Shown here: positions 48,666 to 57,211 of the stretch, one piece after another | Numbering within the stretch: position 1 is the first letter of the stretch | Layout of the letters: each line of letters begins with the position of its first letter | Position numbers and translations under genes: made by a program | Notes under the pieces: generated by a model | Told to the model about the DNA's origin: nothing | The model's database searches: none | The model's input: the letters and a program-made list of their open reading frames with translations, nothing else | Assembly: GCF_023701745.1 (NCBI RefSeq) | Contig: NZ_JAJOZB010000001.1 | Span: 6,743,001 to 6,807,000, forward strand | Direction: 5' to 3' | DNA length: 64,000 nt | Source: Streptomyces sp. RKAG293 | GTDB lineage: Bacteria > Actinomycetota > Actinomycetes > Streptomycetales > Streptomycetaceae

Positions 48666-49489
48666 CGGGTGGGGGCGAGCGAGAGGAAGTGCCGCAGATA
48701 GCGCGGGTCGGTCCGGCGCAGCGACAGCAGGATGTACAGGTCGGCGACGCCGAAGTCCGGGTCGTGCGCGGGCTCGCCGCAGACCCAGGCGCCCAGCCGC
48801 AGATAGCCGCGCAGCAGCGGCGGGAGGGCGTTGCGGCCGCCGGGGCGCGGCCGTTCGACGCCCGTCGGGTCCCAGGCGCGCAGCGGCCGCACCCGGTACT
48901 CCTCGGGCGACAGGTGGCGGGCCCGCACGGTGTCCCACACCCCGGCGGCGGACGTCCCGCCGTCGGCGAGCGGCACCGAGCAGCAGCCGGCCAGCCAGTT
49001 GTGGCCGGTGCGCACCAGATAGCGGGCGATACCCGCCCACATCAGGCTGATCACCGCTCCGTCCCGGTGGTCGGGGTGCACGCAGGACCGGCCGACCTCG
49101 ACCAGGTCGCCGCGGATGGCCGCGTGCCGGGAGAGGTCGAACTCGCTCTCCCCGTACAGCCGCCCGGCCGCGGCGGCGCGCTCCGGCGGCAGCAGCCGGT
49201 AGGTGCCGACGACCGTGCCGGTGGTCTCCTCGCGGACGACCAGGTGGTCGCAGTGGGCGTCGAAGGAGTCGATGTCCCAGCCGGGTTCCGGGGAGTCGAG
49301 CAGTGCTCCCATCTCACCGGCGAAGACCTGGTGACGCAGCCGCTGCGCGGCCCGTACGTCCGCCGCGTCCCGGGCCAGCGACACGGAGTAGCGCGGGCTT
49401 CCGGCGGCGGCCGGGGAGGCGGGGGGAGGGGTGGTGGAAGGGGCGGAGGAGTCGGGGACGGCGGTGGCGAAGGATTCCAGGGTCGTCAT
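48662..49489 (-). CDS. OlsB-like GNAT N-acyltransferase
   Basis: A 275-residue protein of the Acetyltransf_5/OlsB (haemolysin-like) family. Landmarks are RLRHQVFAGEMGALLDSPEP, DHLVVREETTGTVVGTYRLL, EVGRSCVHPDHRDGAVISLM and FLCS-like GCCSVPLADGG. OlsB-type enzymes transfer a 3-hydroxyacyl chain from ACP to ornithine. The N-terminal 45 residues are a Ser/Pro/Ala-rich extension. ATG 49489 is preceded by GGCGATGAAG; a 34-residue longer frame lacks a ribosome site. It is coupled to the PlsC-type gene that follows, the arrangement of olsBA operons. Confidence 0.85.
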   Translation of the reverse strand: MTTLESFATAVPDSSAPSTTPPPASPAAAGSPRYSVSLARDAADVRAAQRLRHQVFAGEMGALLDSPEPGWDIDSFDAHCDHLVVREETTGTVVGTYRLLPPERAAAAGRLYGESEFDLSRHAAIRGDLVEVGRSCVHPDHRDGAVISLMWAGIARYLVRTGHNWLAGCCSVPLADGGTSAAGVWDTVRARHLSPEEYRVRPLRAWDPTGVERPRPGGRNALPPLLRGYLRLGAWVCGEPAHDPDFGVADLYILLSLRRTDPRYLRHFLSLAPTR

Positions 49490-49648
49490 GGGTACTTCAT
49501 CGCCGCGCCGGCTGGACTTGACGTGACCATTGCGAGGCGCCGCGATGTGAGGTGCCTGAATGCCTGCCTGCCCCGGGCCGAACCACGGCATCGGCCGGGC
49601 CGCGCACCCCCTGGATGCACGGCCCGTGCCCGCGGGATCACTCCCGGT

Positions 49649-49688
49649 GGGTCACTCCCGCGGGGCCGGGGTCACTCCTGCGGGGCCA
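49649..49688. repeat. 20-bp direct repeat at the 3' end of msrB
   Basis: GGGTCACTCCCGCGGGGCCG (49649-49668) is followed at once by a copy with two changes (49669-49688). The second copy contains the msrB stop codon, so the first is a duplicated gene end. Confidence 0.7.
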
Positions 49689-50076
49689 GCCGCAGCGAGA
49701 TCGAGTTGATGCAGTAGCGCTGATCGGTGGGCGTGCCGTAGCCCTCGCCCTCGAAGACATGGCCGAGGTGGGATCCGCACGTCGCGCAGCGGACCTCGGT
49801 GCGCACCGCGCCCATGCTGCGGTCCTCGATCAGCTCGACGGCGGCCGAGTCGGCCGGGTCGTAGAAGGACGGCCAGCCGCAGTGCGACTCGAACTTCGTG
49901 TCCGAGCGGAACAGCTCCGCACTACAGGCACGGCAGGAGTAGACACCGGTGGTCTTGGTGTCGGTGTACTCGCCGACGAAGGGCCGTTCGGTGCCGGCCT
50001 CGCGCAGGACCGCGTACTCCTGGGGGGACAGCTCCTCGCGCCACTGCTCGTCGGACTTCTCGACTTCGTACGGCAT
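49672..50076 (-). CDS. msrB: peptide-methionine (R)-S-oxide reductase
   Basis: A 134-residue MsrB that reduces methionine-R-sulfoxide in damaged proteins. The zinc-binding CxxC pairs are CRACSAELF and CATCGSHLGHVF, the substrate Trp/His region is ESHCGWPSFY, and the catalytic residue is Cys in QRYCINSISL (a Cys, not selenocysteine). Length and motifs are complete. It lies 11 bases downstream of murC in the same direction, so the two are probably cotranscribed. Confidence 0.97.
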   Translation of the reverse strand: MPYEVEKSDEQWREELSPQEYAVLREAGTERPFVGEYTDTKTTGVYSCRACSAELFRSDTKFESHCGWPSFYDPADSAAVELIEDRSMGAVRTEVRCATCGSHLGHVFEGEGYGTPTDQRYCINSISLRLAPQE

Positions 50077-50087
50077 GCCGTTGCTCC

Positions 50088-51515
50088 TCAGTTCTGGCTC
50101 TCCAGGCGGGACAGGATGAGCGGACCGAGGTCGGTCACGTCGCCCGCGCCCATAGTGAGAACAAGGTCGCCGGGCTTGGCCATTCCGGCGATCACGTCCG
50201 GGATCGCGTCCTTGTCGTGCTCGGTCGTCACATCGGCGCCCGCGGCGGTGGCCGCGTCGGTGATCAGGGCGCTGGTGATGCCGGGGATCGGGTCCTCACG
50301 GGCCGGGTAGATGTCCAGCACCACGGAGGCGTCGGCCAGCGTCAGCGCCTGGCCCATCTCCACGCCCAGCTCACGGGTGCGGCTGAACAGGTGCGGCTGG
50401 AAGACCACCAGCACGCGCGATCCTCCCCCAACCTCCGGCCGGGAGGGGCCCCCAACGGCGCCCTTGATGGCCTCCAGGTCGGCGGTCATCTCGGTGGGGT
50501 GGTGGGCGTAGGAGTCGATCACCTGGACGCCGGCCGCCTCACCCTTGAGCTGCAGGCGGCGCCGGACGCCGGTGTACTTGGCGAGCGCCGAGGCGAGATT
50601 GCGCGCGGGCGTGCCGAGCGCGATACCGGCGGCGAGCGCCGCCACCGCGTTGTGCGCGTAGTGCCGGCCGGGCACGGAGACGGTGAAGGTGAGCATCCGC
50701 CCGTCGAGCAGGACGGTGACCTCGCTCGTCAGACCCCGCTGGTTGATCTTGGTGATCCGCAGGTCGGCGCCCTCGGACTCCCCGACGGTGACGATGTTCA
50801 GCCCGCCGGTGTCGCGGACCCGCGAGGTCAGCTCGACGGCGCCCGGCTGGTCGGCGGAGATGACGAGCGTGCCGCCGGGCCGGATCCGGCCGACGAAGGT
50901 CTCGAAGGAGTCGTAGATCTCGTCCATCGACGCGTAGTTGGCATGGTGGTCCAGCTCCACGTTGAGGATGATCGCGACCTCGGGCGCGTACTTGTGGAAG
51001 CTGCGGTCGCTTTCGTCCGCCTCCGCCACGAAGATCTCGCCGCCGCCGTGCTGGGCGTTGGAGCCGGGCGCGTCCAGGTCGCCGCCGATGGCGTACGAGG
51101 GGTCGAGGCCGAGCGCGGTGAGGCTGACCGCGAGCATCGAGGTGGTGGTGGTCTTGCCGTGGGTGCCGGCCACCGCGATCGGGCGGGTGCCGTCCATCAG
51201 CGCGGCGAGCGCGTCGGACCGGTGCACGACCGGGATGCCGCGCTCGGCGGCGGCCGCCAGCTCCGGGTTCTCCGCGCGGATGGCGCTGGAGACGACCACG
51301 CAGGTGGCGTCGGCGGCCAGATGCCGGGCGTCATGGCCGATGCGCACCGCGACCCCGAGGGCACGCAGCGCCTCGGCCGTCTCGGAGTCCTTCGCGTCGC
51401 TGCCCGCGACCGTGGCGCCGCGCTGCGCGAGGATCTTGGCGATCCCCGACATTCCGGCTCCGCCGATGCCGATGAAGTGCGGTCGGTCCATCGTGGAGGG
51501 AATGGTGGGGCTCAT
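50088..51515 (-). CDS. murC: UDP-N-acetylmuramate--L-alanine ligase
   Basis: A 475-residue Mur ligase that adds L-Ala to UDP-MurNAc in cytosolic peptidoglycan precursor synthesis. The N-terminal dinucleotide-like fold is FIGIGGAGMSGIAKIL, the ATP P-loop is VAGTHGKTTTTSM, the Lys/Glu-rich centre is AEADESDRSF with LNVELDHHANY, and the C-terminal domain begins IDSYAHHPTEM. Before the conserved VLVVFQPHLFSRT there is a 12-residue Gly/Pro/Ser insert encoded by a palindromic repeat element. ATG 51515 gives the normal N-terminus; the longer frame has no support. Confidence 0.97.
   Translation of the reverse strand: MSPTIPSTMDRPHFIGIGGAGMSGIAKILAQRGATVAGSDAKDSETAEALRALGVAVRIGHDARHLAADATCVVVSSAIRAENPELAAAAERGIPVVHRSDALAALMDGTRPIAVAGTHGKTTTTSMLAVSLTALGLDPSYAIGGDLDAPGSNAQHGGGEIFVAEADESDRSFHKYAPEVAIILNVELDHHANYASMDEIYDSFETFVGRIRPGGTLVISADQPGAVELTSRVRDTGGLNIVTVGESEGADLRITKINQRGLTSEVTVLLDGRMLTFTVSVPGRHYAHNAVAALAAGIALGTPARNLASALAKYTGVRRRLQLKGEAAGVQVIDSYAHHPTEMTADLEAIKGAVGGPSRPEVGGGSRVLVVFQPHLFSRTRELGVEMGQALTLADASVVLDIYPAREDPIPGITSALITDAATAAGADVTTEHDKDAIPDVIAGMAKPGDLVLTMGAGDVTDLGPLILSRLESQN
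50422..50456. repeat. palindromic repeat element inserted in frame in murC
   Basis: A 35-base G/C-tract element with the core CCTCCGGCCGGGAGG (inverted repeat) bordered by CCCCCAAC on both sides. It resembles small interspersed Streptomyces repeats of the GGGGGAG type and encodes GGPSRPEVGGG in the ligase. Confidence 0.6.
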
Positions 51516-51620
51516 ACGTGGATCTCCCGGGACGTCTCGAACGGCTTGCCTGCGGTCCCGATTCTCGCACTTTCCTCTACTCGCTCGGCGCAGCGTTGTC
51601 AGTAGCATCGATGCCACATT

Positions 51621-52256
51621 TCAGGAGGCCCGGATCAGCCCGCTGCTCAGCCCCGCCGCGATGGCGCCGGTGCGGCTGTCGACGTCGAGTTTGTCGTAGA
51701 TGTGCACCAGATGCGTCTTGACGGTGGCCTCGCTGATGAAGAGCCGGCGGGAGATCTGCTTGTTGGCCAGCCCCTCGGCGAGCAGCTGCAGGATCTCCGC
51801 CTCCCGCGGCGACAGCGTGGGCCGCCCCGACCTGACCCTGCCCAGCAGCCGGGCGGCGACCGGCGGGGCCAGCACGGTCTCGCCCCGCGCGGCGCAGCGG
51901 ACGGCGGCGGCGACCTCCTCCGGCGGCGCGTCCTTGAGCAGATAGCCGGTGGCGCCGGCCTCGACGGCCGCCAGGATGTCGGCGTCGGTGCTGTACGTGG
52001 TCAGGATGAGGACGGCCGGCGGGTCCGGCAGCGCGGTGATCCGCCGGGTGGCCTCCACCCCGTGCATGCCGGCGCCCATCTGCAGATCCATGAGGACCAC
52101 GTCAGGACGCGGTACGGTCCCGCCGGCCAGCAGCCGCAGCGCCTCGGCGCCGTCGGCGGCCTCGCCGACCGCCGCCAGCTCCGGCAGGTCGTCGACCATG
52201 GCGCGCAGCCCGCGCCGTACGACGGGGTGGTCGTCGACGATCAGGATCCGGATCAC
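51621..52256 (-). CDS. NarL/LuxR-type response regulator
   Basis: A 211-residue two-component regulator. The receiver has the acidic pair in ILIVDDHPVVRRG, phosphoacceptor Asp in VVLMDLQMG, Thr in ILTTYSTD and Lys in YLLKDAPPE; the C-terminal LuxR HTH is LSPREAEILQLLAEGLANKQ with EATVKTHLVHIYDKL. Its GTG start overlaps the stop of the kinase gene (GTGA). It probably controls the divergent ABC exporter at 53.8-55.5 kb. It lies 105 bases upstream of murC in the same direction. Confidence 0.95.
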   Translation of the reverse strand: MIRILIVDDHPVVRRGLRAMVDDLPELAAVGEAADGAEALRLLAGGTVPRPDVVLMDLQMGAGMHGVEATRRITALPDPPAVLILTTYSTDADILAAVEAGATGYLLKDAPPEEVAAAVRCAARGETVLAPPVAARLLGRVRSGRPTLSPREAEILQLLAEGLANKQISRRLFISEATVKTHLVHIYDKLDVDSRTGAIAAGLSSGLIRAS

Positions 52257-53566
52257 CTCGGCACCGCGACCAGCGCCGGCCGTGCGTCCGGTTCCGGAAC
52301 GACCGCGTCGGCCGCGGGCACCGGAAGGGCCGCCGCGACCGCGGTGCCCTCGCCCGGCGCGGACTCGACGGTCAGCGTGCCGCCGAGCCCGGCGATGCGC
52401 TCGCGCATGCCGTGCAGGCCGAAGGAGACGCGCTCACCGGCCGCGGGCCGGCCGCCGGGGTCCTGCGGGGTGAAGCCGACCCCGTCGTCGTACACGTCCA
52501 GCGTCACCTGGCCGTCGAGGAAGACCAGCGTCACGGCGGCGTTGCGGGCCCGCGCGTGCCGGGCGACGTTGGCCAGCGCCTCCTGGGTGAGCCGCAGCAG
52601 GGCGACCTCCGCCTCGATGGGCAGCGGGTACGGATCGCCGTCCAGCCGGAAGACGATCTCCGGAGCGGGCTGCGCGGACGCCTGCGGGCCGGAGCCGAAA
52701 CCGGCCGTGATGCGGCGCAGCGCCTCCGGCAGCGCGGCGTCCTGGAGGGCGGGCGGCGTGAGGTCCTGCACGAAGCGGCGGGCCTCGGCGAGGTTCTCCG
52801 ACGCCGTGCGTCCTGCCTCCTGGATCCGTTCGCTCGCCGTGCCGGCGCCCGCGCCGCCGGGCAGCAGCGCGCTGTCCGCGGCACGGGCCAGCAGCACGAT
52901 GCTGGACAGCCCCTGCGCCAGCGTGTCGTGGATCTCCCGGGCGAGCCGCTGCCGCTCGGCGAGCCGGCCGGCCTCGCGCTGGGAGGCCGCCAGTTCGTCC
53001 CGCGTCCTCGTCAGGTCGTCGATCAGCCGCTGGCGCTGCCTGCTCTCGCGGTACAGCGCCGCGTACCCGAACGCGGTGAGCACGGCGACGGCCGCGCCCG
53101 CGGACGGTCCGATGACCTTCGCGGCGGTGAGGCCGTCCGGCCCGTGCGACTGCGCGACGACGATCAGCGCGGTCGCGGCGCCGACGGCCGGCAGCGACCA
53201 GCGCGGCGGCAGCACGTGCAGATACAGGAAGAACAGCGGGAAGACGACGTAGCTGAAGTCCCGGTCGGCGAGCAGCAGTCCGATCCACAGGGCGGTGACG
53301 GCGGCGAGCCAGCCCAGCACCCAGGACCGCGAGGGGTCCCGGCGCTCGCGCAGCACGCCCGCGCCGTAGACCAGTCCGAGCAGCAGGCCCGGCACCAGCA
53401 GCGCGGCCGGCCCGCCGCCGAACGCGACGGGGCCGAGCGCCACGGCGAGCAGCACGAAGAAGGTGCCGTGCAGGGCGGCGCGCATCAGGCGCAGTGCGGG
53501 GGTGTCCTCGGGCGTACGGGAGCCGGTGGGCCGGCCCGGGGACAGGGATATGCCGGAGTTGCTCAC
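52253..53566 (-). CDS. sensor histidine kinase, HisKA_3 (NarL/LiaS-type) family
   Basis: A 437-residue membrane kinase with about five or six transmembrane segments in residues 25-175 and almost no extracytoplasmic loop, so it likely senses the membrane or a membrane partner. The dimerisation/phosphoacceptor block is ERQRLAREIHDTLAQGLSSI (His in REIHD). The HATPase domain has the N-box TQEALANVARHA, and G-boxes DDGVGF and GLHGMRERI. GTG 53566. It is cotranscribed with the response regulator and diverges from the exporter genes, the common arrangement for antibiotic or envelope-stress systems. Confidence 0.94.
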   Translation of the reverse strand: MSNSGISLSPGRPTGSRTPEDTPALRLMRAALHGTFFVLLAVALGPVAFGGGPAALLVPGLLLGLVYGAGVLRERRDPSRSWVLGWLAAVTALWIGLLLADRDFSYVVFPLFFLYLHVLPPRWSLPAVGAATALIVVAQSHGPDGLTAAKVIGPSAGAAVAVLTAFGYAALYRESRQRQRLIDDLTRTRDELAASQREAGRLAERQRLAREIHDTLAQGLSSIVLLARAADSALLPGGAGAGTASERIQEAGRTASENLAEARRFVQDLTPPALQDAALPEALRRITAGFGSGPQASAQPAPEIVFRLDGDPYPLPIEAEVALLRLTQEALANVARHARARNAAVTLVFLDGQVTLDVYDDGVGFTPQDPGGRPAAGERVSFGLHGMRERIAGLGGTLTVESAPGEGTAVAAALPVPAADAVVPEPDARPALVAVPR

Positions 53567-53757
53567 ATCTACCGAGGGTACGGGGAGCCGGACGGCCCCG
53601 GCGGCGGCGCGGCATCAACCTTTCGATGGATTCCGGTACCGCTCCTCTCCCTGATGGCAGCGGCGGCCCGGCCGGACAGCCTTGAGGAAGAGCCGGGAGA
53701 AGACGCAGCCGGACGACCCAGCGGAACCGAGCAGTCCGACCCAGGAGGGTCCAGAAG

Positions 53758-54828
53758 GTGTTCGTCGCACTCCGTGACATCAGATTCGCCAAGGGGCGGT
53801 TCGCCCTCATGGGCGTGGTCGTCACGCTCATCACCACGCTCGTCGTGTTCCTCTACGGCCTGACGGGCGGGCTCGGCCGCGACGCCTCGTCCGCCGTCGA
53901 CGAGCTGCCCGTGACCGACATCGTGTTCGGCGCCCCGGCCGGAGCCGCCGCCGAGGTGTCGTTCAGCAGCAGCACGATCAGCGCCGCCCAGGCCGCGGCC
54001 TGGGCCGGCACCCCCGGCGTCGGCTCCGCCGAACCGCTCGGCGTCGCGATGACCCGGGCCGCCGGCGCCACCGCGGCGGGCTCGGTGAGCCTGTTCGGCG
54101 GCCCGGCGGACCTGCTGCCGCCGCTGCTCTCCGGCAGCGCCCCGCGCGACGGCCAGGTCGCGGTGAGCCGGTCGGTCGCGGACACCTACGGCGTCGGCCC
54201 CGGCGGGACGCTCGGGCTCGGCACCGAGAAGGTCACGGTGTCGGGGATCACCGCCACCCGCTCGTACGGGCACGCCGCGACCGTCTGGACCACCCTCGCC
54301 ACCTGGCAGCGGATCAGCGGCCAGCGGCAGCCCACCGTGCTCGCCGTCCGCCGGTCAGGGGCGGACCTGGGAGCTGCCGACGCGGCGCGGGGGACCCGGA
54401 CCGTCGCGCGCGGCGACGCGCTCGTGGGAATCGACGGCTACCAGGCCGAGCACCTCAGCCTGCAGATGATCCAGGTGTTCCTGTTCGCGGTGAGCGCCCT
54501 GGTGACCGGCGCGTTCTTCACGGTCTGGACGGTGCAGCGCAAGCCCGACGTGGCGGTGCTCAAGGCGATCGGCGCGAGCAGCGGCTATCTGGTGCGCGAC
54601 GCGCTCGCGCAGGCGCTGGCGGTGCTCGGCGGCGGGGCGCTGCTCGGCGGTGCGATCGGGGCCGGGGGAGGCGCGGTCGCCGCGTCGGCGGTGCCGTTCG
54701 CGGTCGGCCCGGCCACCGTCGCCGTGCCCGTCGCCGTCATGGTGCTGCTCGGCCTGGCCGGTTCGGCCCTCGCGATCGCCCGCATCACCTCCGTCGACCC
54801 GCTGACCGCGCTGGGAGCCAACCGATGA
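53758..54828 (+). CDS. ABC transporter permease (FtsX/MacB-type)
   Basis: A 356-residue permease with the FtsX layout: one helix at residues 13-36, an extracytoplasmic domain of about 200 residues, and three helices at the C-terminus (FLFAVSALVTGAFFTVW; ALAVLGGGALLGGAIGA; VAVPVAVMVLLGLAGSALAIA). The coupling loop is KPDVAVLKAIGASSGYLVRDAL and the ending VDPLTALGANR is typical. It probably exports a drug or lipid, or transmits a mechanical signal, with the ATPase encoded next. GTG 53758 follows AGGAGGGTCCAGAAG. The stop overlaps the ATPase start (ATGA). Regulation by the divergent two-component system is inferred. Confidence 0.92.
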   Translation: MFVALRDIRFAKGRFALMGVVVTLITTLVVFLYGLTGGLGRDASSAVDELPVTDIVFGAPAGAAAEVSFSSSTISAAQAAAWAGTPGVGSAEPLGVAMTRAAGATAAGSVSLFGGPADLLPPLLSGSAPRDGQVAVSRSVADTYGVGPGGTLGLGTEKVTVSGITATRSYGHAATVWTTLATWQRISGQRQPTVLAVRRSGADLGAADAARGTRTVARGDALVGIDGYQAEHLSLQMIQVFLFAVSALVTGAFFTVWTVQRKPDVAVLKAIGASSGYLVRDALAQALAVLGGGALLGGAIGAGGGAVAASAVPFAVGPATVAVPVAVMVLLGLAGSALAIARITSVDPLTALGANR

Positions 54829-55523
54829 CCGTCCTCTCGCTCGACTCCGTCCGGCTCACCTATCCGGACGGGGACCGCCGGCTGACCGCGCTCGACGCCG
54901 TGTCCCTGGAGGTCGCGGCGGGTGAACTGCTGGCGGTGGCCGGGCCGTCGGGCTCCGGGAAGTCCAGCCTCCTGGCGGTGGCCGCGACCCTGCTGCGGCC
55001 CGACTCCGGACAGGTCGTCGTGGCCGGCCGGGACACCACGCGGCTGACCGACAGGGAGCGCACCGCGCTGCGCCGCGAGCACATCGGCATCGTCTTCCAG
55101 CAGTCGAACCTGCTCGGTTCGCTGACCGCGCTGGAGCAGCTGCTCGTCGTAGAGCACCTGCGCGGCCGGCCGGTGCGGGCGGCCCGGGAGCGGGCCGGGG
55201 CGCTGCTCGACTCGGTCGGCCTCGACGCGGCGAAGCGCGCCCGGCGGCCGCACCAGCTGTCCGGCGGGGAGCGCCAGCGGGTGAACATCGCCCGCGCGCT
55301 CTTCGGCCGCCCGGCGGTCCTGCTGGTCGACGAACCGACCTCCGCCCTCGACCACGAACGCGGCGCGCGGATCGTCGACCTGCTGGCCCGTGTCACCGCC
55401 GAGCACGGCACGGCGACCGTCATGGTCACCCACGACCGCGCCCTGATGGCCCGCGCCGACCGCCTCCTGGACATGACGGACGGCCGCCTGGCCGCGGTTC
55501 CGACGCCTGCCGGCCGGTCCTGA
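54825..55523 (+). CDS. ABC transporter ATP-binding protein (LolD/MacB-type)
   Basis: A 232-residue ATPase with Walker A GPSGSGKSS, Q-loop VFQQSNLLGSLTALEQ, signature LSGGERQRV, Walker B VLLVDEPTSALD and H-loop MVTHDRAL. It pairs with the preceding permease. The ATG overlaps that gene's stop. A long terminator hairpin follows at once. Confidence 0.95.
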   Translation: MTVLSLDSVRLTYPDGDRRLTALDAVSLEVAAGELLAVAGPSGSGKSSLLAVAATLLRPDSGQVVVAGRDTTRLTDRERTALRREHIGIVFQQSNLLGSLTALEQLLVVEHLRGRPVRAARERAGALLDSVGLDAAKRARRPHQLSGGERQRVNIARALFGRPAVLLVDEPTSALDHERGARIVDLLARVTAEHGTATVMVTHDRALMARADRLLDMTDGRLAAVPTPAGRS

Positions 55524-55526
55524 CAG

Positions 55527-55564
55527 CAGCGCGACCCCGGCCGTTCCCGGCCGGGGTCGCGCTG
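55527..55564. terminator. bidirectional terminator between the ABC exporter and the USP-like gene
   Basis: A perfect 17-bp stem (55527-55543 and 55548-55564) with a TTCC loop, four bases after the ATPase stop and 29 bases from the stop of the convergent gene. Confidence 0.9.
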
Positions 55565-55593
55565 TTCCGCCGATTCTCAGCCGTGGCCGGTTC

Positions 55594-56061
55594 TCAGTCG
55601 TGCTGAGCGAAGAGCTTCAGGACCGGGACCCCCACCTTGTGCCGCGCCCGCGACGTCCAGTCGCGGTGGAAGAACTCCTCCACGAAGTGCGGCGCGGTCA
55701 GCACGATCACCTCGTCGGCGTGGGTCTGCTCGACCACCGACTTCAGCAGGTCCAGCGGGTGGTCCTCGACCACCTCGCCGATCGCCTCCACGCCGGCGGC
55801 GCGCAGCGAGGCCAGCGAGTGGCTCAGGGCCCGCTCGGCCGGGAGCGTGGCCTCCTGCCCCTCGGGCACCTCGTTTTCCTTGGCGGCGTCGTCCAGGTAG
55901 CCGAGGGCGACATCGTCCACGGCCCGCAGAAGCCGGTCCTGGTCGCCGCGCGGCTGCATGAGTACGACGAAGGAGACGGGCTCGTCGCCGTGGAGTGTGG
56001 TCACGAGCTCCACATCGGCGGGGGCGAGCGGCTTCTCGATCATGAGTACGGTCGTGAACAC
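55594..56061 (-). CDS. universal-stress-protein-like protein
   Basis: A 155-residue protein with alternating strands and helices in USP order. The C-terminal ADEVIVLTAPHFVEEFFHRD followed by SRARHKVGVPVLKLF corresponds to the last strand, helix and strand of USP domains (typically H-x(4)-S-x-A...VPVL). The ATP-binding GxxGxxx(G/S) motif of ATP-binding USPs is absent. Related Streptomyces genes have sometimes been annotated as indole-3-glycerol phosphate synthase, which this sequence does not support. The GTG at 56061 is chosen because AAGAAGGA is seven bases upstream. Confidence 0.7.
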   Translation of the reverse strand: MFTTVLMIEKPLAPADVELVTTLHGDEPVSFVVLMQPRGDQDRLLRAVDDVALGYLDDAAKENEVPEGQEATLPAERALSHSLASLRAAGVEAIGEVVEDHPLDLLKSVVEQTHADEVIVLTAPHFVEEFFHRDWTSRARHKVGVPVLKLFAQHD

Positions 56062-56188
56062 GGACGCGTCCTTCTTTCTCGTGGGCCACCGGGCCGGCAC
56101 AGAAACCATCCTGCCCCGACTCCGTACGGGGCACGCGGTGTAAGTGTTCCCGCACGACAGCAAACGGAACGACATATTCCGCAGATTG

Positions 56189-57034
56189 TCAGCCGCGGGT
56201 GTAACGGGTGAACAGGAAACCGTCCTCTTCGAGGATCGAGGTGGGGGAGAAACGTTCCGGCACGGTGACTCCGGGGCCGTTCATGATCCGCGGGGCATCC
56301 CCCGCGGTCAGGAGTGGAGCGATGGTCAGACACAGCTCGTCGACTACCCCGGCAGCGGTGAACTGTGCCAACAACCGCGGACCGCCCTCGTGCAGCAGCC
56401 TGGTGAGCCCCAGCTCCGCCAGTTCGCGGACGGCCCGCACCGGATCGGCGCCGGCCCCGTCGCCCGCCGTGACGACGTGCGCGCCGGCCTTCGTGGCGGC
56501 CGCCACCCGCTCGGGGGGCGCGGTGGCGCCGGTCAGGATCAGCGTCGGGATCAGCGGCGCGGTGAACAGCGGCAGCGAGAAGTCCAGGTCCAGGCTCGCG
56601 CTGACGACGGCGATCACCGGCGCCGGCGACTGGCCGGCGGCCGCCCGCCGTTCCGCGAACGCCTCCCGCGCCTTCGCCGGCCGGTAGCCCTCCTGCCGGA
56701 CCGTCTCCGCGCCGACGACCACCACGTCGGCCAGCGCCCGCAGCGTGCCGAACACCCGCAGGTCGGCCGCCGAGGACAACCCCTGGGACTTCCCGTCATG
56801 CCAGGCGGCGCCGTCCAGGGACGCCACCATGTTCGCCCGCAGCCACGGGCCTCCGGCCCGGTCCGGATAGGCATACGCGTCGGCCAGCCCGTCGAGCGAG
56901 TCCAGCGGGTCCGCGGCGTTCGGAGCAGCCGGGGAGCCCGGGGAGTCCCGCGGGTGCCGGGACCCGGGCGCGGCGGGGCTCTCGCCGGCGCTGGGGGCGG
57001 GACGGGCACTGGGCACGGGAAACAGGCGGCGCAT
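56189..57034 (-). CDS. RibD C-terminal-domain reductase (pyrimidine reductase family)
   Basis: A 281-residue protein with a DHFR-like RibD_C domain. RANMVASLDGAAW opens the domain, FGTLRALADVVVVGAETVRQ and GYRPA follow, and LLHEGGPRLLAQFTAAGVVDE closes the NADPH site. It lacks the N-terminal deaminase of RibD, so it is either a stand-alone reductase of flavin/deazaflavin-like precursors or of another substrate; no rib genes are near. The first 45 residues are Pro/Ala/Ser-rich. ATG 57034. It diverges from zapE across 177 bases. Confidence 0.88.
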   Translation of the reverse strand: MRRLFPVPSARPAPSAGESPAAPGSRHPRDSPGSPAAPNAADPLDSLDGLADAYAYPDRAGGPWLRANMVASLDGAAWHDGKSQGLSSAADLRVFGTLRALADVVVVGAETVRQEGYRPAKAREAFAERRAAAGQSPAPVIAVVSASLDLDFSLPLFTAPLIPTLILTGATAPPERVAAATKAGAHVVTAGDGAGADPVRAVRELAELGLTRLLHEGGPRLLAQFTAAGVVDELCLTIAPLLTAGDAPRIMNGPGVTVPERFSPTSILEEDGFLFTRYTRG

Positions 57035-57211
57035 GCCCCGCAGTCTGGCACGCGGCCCTTTCCGGGGCGATGATCGGCCCGCTCCGAACGGGCACCGGTC
57101 CGGCCGGCCGCTCTCCGGACGCCGGGCGGGACCGGCCCGGCCGCCCGCCCGAGGCCGGGAGTGGGGTCCGCCACACTGCCGTGGCACTGCGTGCCGGAGG
57201 GACTAGGCTGA

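Noticed and set aside
51331..51570. Small frame overlapping the start of murC as a separate gene
   Set aside because: It runs in another frame on the same strand through the certain MurC N-terminus and has no motif or ribosome site.
55594..56061. Indole-3-glycerol phosphate synthase
   Set aside because: The protein lacks the TrpC (beta/alpha)8 motifs and is far too short; its end fits a universal-stress-protein fold.
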